Notes under the pieces: model-generated
What the model was told of the DNA's origin: nothing
Database searches by the model: none
The model's input: the letters and a program-made list of their open reading frames with translations, nothing else
Part shown: positions 56,701 through 64,000 of the stretch, one piece after another
Layout: every line of letters begins with the position of its first letter
Position numbering within the stretch: the first letter of the stretch is position 1
Source of the DNA: Ilex aquifolium
Lineage: Eukaryota > Streptophyta > Magnoliopsida > Aquifoliales > Aquifoliaceae
Direction of reading: 5' to 3'
NCBI GenBank assembly: GCA_951799425.1
Contig: OX637394.1
Location: 16,212,001-16,276,000 of the forward strand
Length of the DNA stretch: 64,000 nt
Program-made: the position numbers and the translations under genes

Positions 56701-59578
56701 TGTGTAATATAGGTAGCTTTTGACCAAAATTTGAACAGATCATTATCAAAACTGTATAATTTGGGTAGCTATTTAACCAAAATTTAAGTAGAAATCCAAA
56801 TTATTTTTTTGTCTATATTTAAGTATCACGTGACAAATTTATGATAAAAAATCGTTAGTGATTTAGACGTTATCTGTTTTAGGGACTATATAGAAACATA
56901 TTCAATATTTCAATGACCAAAATGATGTAATTGAAATATTAGAGATCAAAATAAGACAAACTCCATACTTGAAGGATCTCCAATGCAATTAACTCATTCT
57001 AAAATGTAAGATTGAACGATTTGAATCATTATTATATTTTATACAAAGAGGATACTCTAGTTATTACGTATTTACGTGGATATAAGTATATAACTCTAAA
57101 CTCCATAGAGTCTTTATTACCTCTATAAAAATAAGTATATTTTACTTGAAAAGAAATAAGCAAAATAGAGGGGGGCAAGGGTGTGTCCCACAGCAACAGG
57201 TCCTTGTATCCATGATCATATCATAGCACCAGTGTAATAATTGTCACATGACATGATTCCTTCGTAGTTGCATGCAGAGAATCACATGAGATGTTTTCTC
57301 ATGCCTTGGATTTGATCATTTCTGTTCATGAGTCAGTCAATGAACCAGAAAAATATGCTTTAACTGACCCTCCCTATTGCTGTTTAAAGTTTGAACTTGG
57401 CAATAGAGAAGAGAAAAAGCAATACAAAAACAAGACTAAAAAACATTACACAGTGCAAAATGAGAGAGAGAGAGAGAGAGAGAGGTGTACATTACTATCC
57501 ATGGGAGACCTGGACAGTTCAACTAGTGAGATAGCTTTTATTAAATTTAGTTTTCAAATTGATATAGACATTGAACCGGTGGATTCTACTAACTTTCTTT
57601 AGTGAGACGAATGGATTTGATTCTTGACCTTCGGTAAACAGAATTCACTGATAAGTCTCCATTTTTCTATATATGTTTTGCATTAGAGTGTTGATTTATT
57701 ACTATTATCTTTTTAGAGAAATGTTATTTTGACCTTATTTAGGGATCTAATGATGTATAACCATTGAATTGGTTGTGGGCTCCATCTAACATTGGAATTC
57801 ACAACTAATTCAATAGTTACATTGAAACCACATCATTAAGTCCCTAAATAAGATCCCCAAATAAAATCTCCATAGCATTGCTCCTCTTTTTATTGATTCT
57901 TATTTGTCATGAAAGTTTGAACTTGAAAAAAGTGTAGAAAAATGTGAAAAAGCAATGAGAAACCATGACAAAGAACAATAATAGAACAGAGAGAGAGGTG
58001 TTCATTACTGGCCAATGGGGAACTGGGCAGGTGAACGAGAGCATTAGTGTATTTTTAATATCTAAAATTTTTATCCAATTTGGGTAATATGATTAATATG
58101 AATGATCACAGTTATTGGATAAAAAAAAAAGGGGGTAAAATATATTTTTAGTGTTTAAAGTATGTGTTTAGTGTCTATTTGGTTCTCAATCTTTCAATTA
58201 TGTATATTTGGTCCCTAAGCTTCCTAATTTTTATCTACGTGATTCAATCACAAACGTCCGTTAGAAATTCTTAATTTGTGTCCATTTGGTCCATAAAATT
58301 CTTAAATTGTGTCTATTTAAACCCACGTGATTGACGCGTGACCAGAAGCTTTAACGATTTTTTGACGTTCATTTGGAATTTGACCATATATATACAACTT
58401 AGAAATTAAATAGACATTACACGCATATTTTGGGGACTGAATATGTATTTTACCCAAATTTTGTAAGTCTCGTATTTTCTATAGATGTATGTATAGCCTT
58501 ACAGTGTTGATTTTTGTTATTCTCTTTATTGATTCTTATTTTTCATGCTGATGAACACAAAAAAAAAAAAAAAATTAAAAAGAAAGATTGATTCAGTTTC
58601 TGCTCCCATTGTCTTTAGGATCACAAAATGGTGGTGGTAGAAGCAGATGGAAACTATCTCCGACCATTCTCTGTCAATGACATGGACATTTATTCCGGTG
58701 AGACCTACTCAGTACTCTTCACCACCGATCAAAATCCATCCAAGAACTACTGGATTTCAGTTAGTGTGAGAGGAAGACAACCCAACACCTCTCACGGCCT
58801 CACTATCCTAAACTACCACCCAACCTCCGCCGCCGTGCTTCCACCATCGCCACCACCCACCGCCCCTCTTTGGAATGATTACAACCACAGCAAAGCCTTC
58901 TCCGCCGAAGTCCTTGCCCTCATGGGCTCTCCCAAACCACCACCCAAATCCCACCGGAGGATTATTCTCCTCAACACCCAGAACCGTATTGATGGATACA
59001 CCAAATGGGCTATCAACAATATTTCCTTAACCTTTCCAACCACCCCTTATCTGGGTTCCATCAAATATGGTCTAAACAATTCCTTCGACCAGAACAGCCC
59101 GCCTGAAAACTTTCCCGACGACTACGACGTCATGAAGCCGGCGGTGAACCAAAACTCAACCTACGGAAATGGAGTTTACATACTGAGATTCAATACCACT
59201 GTTGATATTATACTTCAAAACGCCAATGCGTTAGCTGTGAATGTTAGTGAGATTCATCCATGGCATTTGCATGGACATGATTTCTGGGTGTTGGGTTATG
59301 GAGAAGGAAGGTTTTCAGAGAAGGAGGTGAAGAATTTCAACTTGAAGAATCCGCCATTGAAGAACACAGCAGTTATCTTTCCTTTTGGGTGGACAGCTCT
59401 GAGATTTGTTGCTGATAATCCAGGAGTGTGGGCCTTTCATTGTCATATAGAGCCTCACTTGCATATGGGTATGGGTGTGGTTTTTGCTGAAGGTGTTCAT
59501 CGTTTTGGGAAGATACCTAATGAAGCTCTTACTTGTGGGTTGACTGGGAAGATGCTCATGAGCAACAACCACAATTGA
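52784..59578 (+). CDS. L-ascorbate oxidase, intact, five exons, 582 aa
   Basis: Secreted multicopper oxidase of the cell wall; known family reaction: ascorbate plus oxygen to monodehydroascorbate plus water. Exons: 52784-53071, 53186-53278, 53483-53695, 54610-54804, 58619-59578. All introns are GT-AG and phase 0. The start gives a signal peptide (about 1-31, hydrophobic [14 protein letters not shown]). Three cupredoxin domains follow. Copper ligands are complete: HWHG (90-93), HGH (134-136), [10 protein letters not shown] (476-485) and [12 protein letters not shown] (537-548). Type 1 copper is held by His476, Cys538, His543 and Met548. N-glycosylation sites include NSS, NKT, NIS, NST and NVS. 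Length fits the family (about 550-590). Intron 4 (3.8 kb) is unusually long and full of MITEs. Ascorbate oxidase fits better than laccase because of [13 protein letters not shown] and the [13 protein letters not shown] loop. Dead copies A and B lie upstream on the other strand. Confidence 0.95.
56483..56995. mobile_element. Foldback MITE, second copy of the 51647 family
   Basis: It starts near GGGTTATTTGTTTTATTTTGG and ends GGATCTCCAATGCAATTAACT. Internal blocks (GGTAGCT, ATAATTTGGGTAGCT) match 51647-52160 in the same orientation. Confidence 0.75.
57715..57883. mobile_element. Short foldback MITE, second copy of the 17617 family
   Basis: Inverted ends carry TTATTTAGGGATCTAATGATG and its inverse. 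The centre has AATTGGTTGTGGGCTCC, as in 17617-17785. Confidence 0.75.
58133..58455. mobile_element. Foldback MITE just before exon 5
   Basis: The ends are GGGTAAAATATATTTT and the inverse ATATGTATTTTACCC, matching over about 48 bases with drift. It ends 163 bp before the exon 5 acceptor. Confidence 0.7.
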
Positions 59579-60700
59579 GATTAAGAAAATCCATTTTTAA
59601 CTAATTTAAGAGTCTAATTTGTTATAATTATGTTGGATGGATAGTGGGTCTCGGGGAATATTGGAACGTGTTGCTGATATAATGACTACAATGAATTAGA
59701 ACTTCCAATAATAATAGGTGTTTTTGCTGGATTATGAGGTTGATTCTACATTTTTGTTGGATTATGGGGGTTCCATGCATTGGTGTATGAGGTTTGTAGT
59801 ATGTACTATTTATGCATTTGTAATGATTAGAGTAATGTTATTGATGCTTAAATAATTAACTTTAAGTTGTTGACTTTATGATATATCAAGTGATAAAGTT
59901 TTATAAAAAAAATTAACACAATAATTTTATTAGATCATGCTACTCCTATATTATTATGTTAAAATTTTAAATTTCAATAGCATTACTTATTTATATAAAT
60001 TAAAATGGAGTGACCATGTTTACAAAAAAGGAGGGGGGAGGGGGGATTTGGTTTTGGTAGCTGACTCAAAATTGTTGGAAGGATTTGGTTTTGGTAGCTG
60101 ACTCAAAATTGTTGGAATAAAAGATATGACAGACTGACCAGAAAATGGAATAGGGTTGACCTACATTGCTGCTTTTGACTGGATAAAAAAGAACACTGGT
60201 CAAAATACCTATAAGTTGGCCTGAACATTTTTTACCATTGAACAAAAAAAAACTATGAATCATGTAATGTATTGCTAGTCATTGAATCATGTAGTATATT
60301 GTTAGCCATTGAATTATTTGTGAAAGTTAATTGGATTTATTATTCTCATTATCAACATTGATTTGATGTAACAAAAATTTGAAAACCTTCATGAGTAAGC
60401 ATAGCATTAGCGGTCATCATATTGTGCAAGAGTAATTTATTTTGGGACATAAGGATTTGACTTAATTTTTAAACTAATTATGTGTCAATGATATCATTCT
60501 AGAATAATACTATTGGGACATAAAAAAACTGACTCAATTTACTGATATAATGATGTGTCAAGTGATGAAGTCCTTACAATCCTAATAACACTATTGGATC
60601 ATACCACTGTCATATCATTATATCTGTTTTTTAGGTCAGAATAATGTTACTCATAATTCTAATGCAAAGAGTCAAACAGTTATCGTTATAATATTATTAT
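59579..60700. other. 3' flank of the live gene
   Basis: It is AT-rich DNA with no second gene. No clear AATAAA is near; polyadenylation signals may be weak variants such as AATAAT near 59712. It contains a 37-bp tandem duplication. Confidence 0.5.
60044..60117. repeat. 37-bp perfect tandem duplication
   Basis: The unit starts GGATTTGGTTTTGGTAGC and ends TTGTTGGAA. Two adjacent copies (60044-60080 and 60081-60117) are identical. Confidence 0.9.
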
Positions 60701-60938
60701 TGTTGTAAATATATTGTATATGAATATGGATAAACTCTAGCCTACCAATTTAATATGTTTTAGTATTTGATTTTATAACTCTACCTAGAGTTAATATTGT
60801 ATTTGATGACCATTATAATTTGAGGCCTAATAAAAGGAGGTCATCACCGCATTGAGAAATATACAAGTTGAGAAGTTCATTCTCTAGCATATATATATTC
60901 TCTTTGAAAGTTTATATAATTCTCTTACTTTCACAACA
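60701..60938 (+). repeat. 5' LTR of the copia element, 238 bp
   Basis: It starts TGTTGTAAATA and ends TTTCACAACA, perfect TGTTGT/ACAACA ends, followed after 2 bases by the primer site. Confidence 0.83.
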
Positions 60939-60940
60939 CG

Positions 60941-60952
60941 TTATCAGCACGA
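60941..60952 (+). other. Primer binding site of the copia element
   Basis: TTATCAGCACGA directly follows CG after the LTR end. This sequence at this place is usual in plant copia elements. Confidence 0.75.
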
Positions 60953-61299
60953 ATAGCTCAAGTATTGTTCAAGTGAATTTGAGAAAAGTGCTAGATTTCT
61001 ATTATCTTCGGGCTTAAAGATTTCAGGTAAATTTCTTTTAAGAGAATCAAATTTTTTTTATTCTATAATTGTACATGCACAAATAAAAGAAGTTTGATTA
61101 CAAGTTTTGACCCTCTCGAAAAATATTTGGTCTTCATATTACTGCCTCCAGAAGAGGGAATGATAGATTATTATATAATTCTTTTAACCTGCCTGAATTT
61201 TACCAGAATTACACATGAGATTTCTTTTGGTTAAGTTCTCTGCATTCATATTTTGAGTTCTAATATCCTTGTGTTTATTTATTATTTGTTTCAGTTCCA

Positions 61300-62100
61300 T
61301 GGTTTTGAATAATGTGCATAACTTGAGATTGTCGCTCTTAATATTTCGGGCAACAACTATCTTTCTTGGATCTAGTTTGGTGACACTATCAAAGAAGAAA
61401 ATGACGCATCCTTGCAAGATCGCACAAAGGCAATGATAATTCTTCGTTATCACTTTCATGGAGGATTGAAAAATAAATATCAAGGATCCACTTGTCCTTT
61501 GGTATAAATTAATTGTATGACCACCAAAAGATTGTTATACTTACAAATGCTCGACATGAATGGATGTACCTGAGATTGCAAGATTTTAAAAATGTGAGCG
61601 ATTATAATTCAGCATTATTTAAAATCAGCTCACAATTGACACTATGTGGAGAAACAATTACTGATAAAGACATGTTAGAGAAAATATTATCTACTCTTCA
61701 CGCCTCTAATGTGCTCCTGCAGCAGCAATATAGAGAGCGCATGTTCACTAAATACTCTGATATGATATCATGTCTTCTTGTGGCTGAACAAAATAATGAG
61801 CTTTTAATGAAAAATCATGAATCTCGTCCGACCGGTTCTACAACATTCCTTGAAGCGAATACCATCTCATACTATGGTCGTGATAATAAATGTGGACATG
61901 GTCGAAATAATAATCGACACAGTGGTCATAACACCTCACCTCACCACCAGAAGTGGACAAACAAAGATGAAAAATAATATAAAGAGAAGGATTTGCTGAA
62001 TAAACCGCCCAAGAACTATGAAGAAGTTTGCTAGAGGTGTGTTACGAAAGGACATTGGTCATGTACCTATCGTACGTCCAAAAATTTGGTGGACCTTTAC
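61300..62100 (+). pseudogene. Copia gag remnant
   Basis: The start region (61300-61510) is frameshifted. 61513-61977 is open and reads YDHQKIVILTNARHEWMYLRL, ISSQLTLCGETITDKDMLEK and RERMFTKYSDMISCLLVAEQ, the gag polyprotein domain of copia (UBN2 type). A His/Asn/Gly-rich tail follows. A knuckle-like C-x2-C with KGHWSCTYRT (about 62030-62085) has a stop inside and Tyr in place of the last Cys. Confidence 0.85.
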
Positions 62101-62599
62101 CAGGCATCTATAAAGGAATTTGATACTCCCGAAAAGACCAAAGAAAAATTACAATGGAAGTTGCATAAAAAAGTTGGCACCCCTGAAGAGGCCACACCTA
62201 CAAAGTAAGCAATAGAAATATTGATCAGTTCAAAATTAGTAAACTAAAATCTCATGAAAAGGCATCTCCTGCAGAGGTAAACGTACGTAAAAATAATGAG
62301 ATCTCAAGAAGTTAAGTACGTACAAAAGAAAAATTACACACTCTTCCCGTCGTTAGGGGGAGGAAATCTGTCGCCTAAAGAACGACGTGAACTTTCTTAC
62401 ACGGCTGAAGTGCGGTCGACACATAGATTCAAAAGATTCAGCTCCTGAAGGGCAACTACATACAACTGAAGAAAAAATTGTTGAAGTAGAAAATGAAAAT
62501 GCACTCACATTATCTCAAATAATAACTCCTAAAGAGGAAAGTCCCTGAAGAGACACAAACTCCTGAAGAGATACAGATATTTGTAAATGAATAAATTTC

Positions 62600-63903
62600 T
62601 ATCAACTATGCATATACAGGAGAGACGTGGGATCGTACAAAAATAAGCATCAACGATGTATTTTCTTGTGCAATAGCTACTGAAATCTTGAATGATGATG
62701 ATCTCAAACCACGCACAATAGATGAATACCGACATCGACATGATTGGCCAAAATGACAAAAAGCAATCCAAGCGAAATTGGATTCTGTGAGATCCTGGTT
62801 CCCACATTGGGGAGGGAGAGGGAGTTGCTGGGCTTTATAAGTAAGCCCTCGCCTAAATTTGGTAGACGCGTTTTCCCAGGGTCAACTGGGAGGAACAAAT
62901 CCGTGCGGCCCGGGGGGCCAGCGGCCGGTGGGGTCAAAGCGGACAATATCTACCAAGGGGAGGGGGGGTGTTACAAGTTGGTATCAGAGCCGACTCTCCC
63001 CGGTTAGCCGAGGGTGGGGCCCTGCACGGGGACGTGCAGCCCTAAGGGGGGTGGATTGTGAGATCCTGGTTCCCACATTGGTGAGGGAGAGGGAGTTGCT
63101 GGGCTTTATAAGTAAGCCCTCGCCTAAATTTGGTAGACGCGTTTTCCCAGGGTCAACTGGGAGGAACAAATCCGTGCGGCCCGGGGGGCCAGCGGCCGGT
63201 GGGGTCAAAGCGGACAATATCTACCAAGGGGAGGGGGGGTGTTACAGATTCTCTTACAAAGCGTGGAGTGTTTGGACATATAGCCCTAACACCTAATACT
63301 GTAAAAACTGTTGGTTATAAATGGGTTTTTGTGAGAAAAAAGAATGATAAAAATAAGATCACAAGATACAAAGCACGTCTAGTAGTGCAAGGGTTCCTGC
63401 AGAAACCTGTGATTGATTATGAAGAAACATATTTACCAGTAATTGATGCAATTACATTTCTGTATCTTATTTGTCTAGCAGTCTCAGAAGAACTCAACAT
63501 GCATCTTATGGACGTTGTTACTGTATATTTATATGGAAAGTTAGATACTAATATTTATATGAAAGTCCCTAAAGGATTGCAATTGCCTGAAGCAAACACA
63601 TCAAACCACCCAACATGTACTCAATTAAGCTGAGATGATCCTTATATGGATTGAAATAAACTGGAAGAATGTGGTATAATCGTCTCAATGAGTACTTGGT
63701 AAAGGAATGATATGTTAACAATCTTGTATGCCCATGTGTATTTATTCAGAAATCAGAATCTGGATTTGTCATCATTATAGTATATGTTGATGATATAAAT
63801 CTTATTGGAATTCCTGAAGAGTTGATAAAAGCTGCTGAATATTTGAAAAAAAAAATTGAGATGAAAGATCTTGGAAAAACAAAGTATTGTCTCAGCCTGC
63901 AGA
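62600..63903 (+). pseudogene. Copia reverse transcriptase, interrupted by a TRIM and a MITE
   Basis: The part before the TRIM (62600-62785) reads ATEILNDDDLKPRTIDEYRHRHDWPK, then a stop, then QAKLDS. After the TRIM: FGHIALTPNTVKTVGYKWVF, VRKKNDKNKITRYKARLVVQ, DYEETYLPVIDAITFLYLI and MDVVTVYLYGKLDTNIYMKV. A stop near 63630 and frame changes follow. The catalytic YVDD lies at about 63783-63794, then LGKTKYCLSLQID before the MITE junction at 63904. Confidence 0.9.
62786..63246 (+). mobile_element. Complete TRIM retrotransposon, 461 bp, inserted in copia RT
   Basis: It is the same family as 22830-23290. LTRs lie at 62786-62975 and 63057-63246; primer site TGGTATCAGAGC at 62979-62990; polypurine tract AAGGGGGGTGGA at 63044-63055. 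GATTC duplicates at 62781-62785 and 63247-63251. By eye the two 190-bp LTRs differ at one base (G or T in ACATTGG[G/T]GAGG), so this insertion is young. Confidence 0.95.
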
Positions 63904-64000
63904 TAGATGTGTCAAACGTGTCGGGTTAAACGGTTACGTGTCAGGTTAAACGGGTGACGGGTGAAAAACATGTAAACTCGTATACGACACGTTTAATAAA
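63904..64000. mobile_element. hAT MITE (TAGGGGTGTCAAA family), cut by window end
   Basis: It starts TAGATGTGTCAAACG, followed by TCGGGTTAAACGG blocks as in 47574-48275 and 16079-16868. It interrupts the copia RT just after LGKTKYCLSLQID. Confidence 0.78.

Larger units (their letters stand above)
54805..58618 (+). other. Intron 4 of the live gene, 3.8 kb
   Basis: 55400-55520 is the inverse of intron 4 sequence in copies A and B, showing the intron is ancestral. The remainder holds MITEs at 56483-56995, 57715-57883 and 58133-58455 and a (GA)n run near 57463-57483. No gene is seen in it. Confidence 0.75.
60701..63903 (+). mobile_element. Deleted Ty1/copia retrotransposon, right end outside window
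   Basis: It has an LTR (60701-60938), primer site, gag remnant (61300-62100) and reverse transcriptase (62600 on). The gag knuckle and RT lie only about 550 bases apart. Protease and integrase, which a copia element places between them, are missing apart from a few Glu/Lys-rich blocks. A TRIM and a hAT MITE interrupt the RT. 3' RNase H and LTR are beyond the window. Confidence 0.85.

Noticed and set aside
57291..57602. 103-codon frame in intron 4 of the live gene
   Set aside because: It includes a (GA)n run, has no homology I recognise, and lies between MITEs.

Overview
The window is nuclear DNA of a eudicot plant. The evidence is a five-exon ascorbate oxidase gene with plant-type GT-AG introns, AT-rich intergenic DNA, and a dense set of plant transposon families: Ty3/gypsy, Ty1/copia, TRIM, SINE, CACTA, hAT and MULE-like. 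I cannot name the species. I found no tRNA, rRNA or CRISPR locus.

One gene appears intact: an ascorbate oxidase (multicopper oxidase) on the + strand at 52784-59578, with five exons, 582 residues and all four copper-binding motifs. Two decayed copies lie on the - strand to its left. Copy B spans 34147-41346 and copy A spans 4592-30496, and a further exon-1 scrap lies at 42497-42629. The intact gene is therefore head-to-head with the two dead ones. Copies A and B share one in-frame TGA in exon 5, which suggests the sequence was already dead before it was duplicated. Each copy also lost a different histidine of the trinuclear copper site.

Most of the remaining sequence consists of insertions into those pseudogenes, and many can be dated relative to each other from target-site duplications. 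From left to right: a gypsy element (1-4591) sits in exon 5 of A, and a solo LTR (4923-5659) sits in the same exon. Intron 4 of A holds an 8.9 kb foldback-like element (9100-17995) built of inverted minisatellite arms, which itself carries a SINE, a hAT MITE and other foldback MITEs. The same intron also holds a solo LTR (18270-19018). A TRIM (22830-23290) sits in exon 3, and a 6.2 kb CACTA element (23927-30132) sits in intron 1. An LTR element with a tandem LTR-internal-LTR-internal layout (30497-33022) cuts exon 1 of A. Copy B carries hAT-type insertions in intron 4, exon 4 and exon 1.

Between copy B and the live gene lie two local tandem duplications (40647-42830 and 44091-49293), each carrying hAT MITEs, followed by the promoter side of the live gene with a hairpin-forming repeat about 220 bp before the ATG. 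The live gene's intron 4 (3.8 kb) is enlarged by at least three foldback MITEs.

The right end (60701-64000) is a deleted Ty1/copia element with an LTR, tRNA-type primer site, gag remnant and reverse transcriptase. A second TRIM copy and a hAT MITE are inserted in it.
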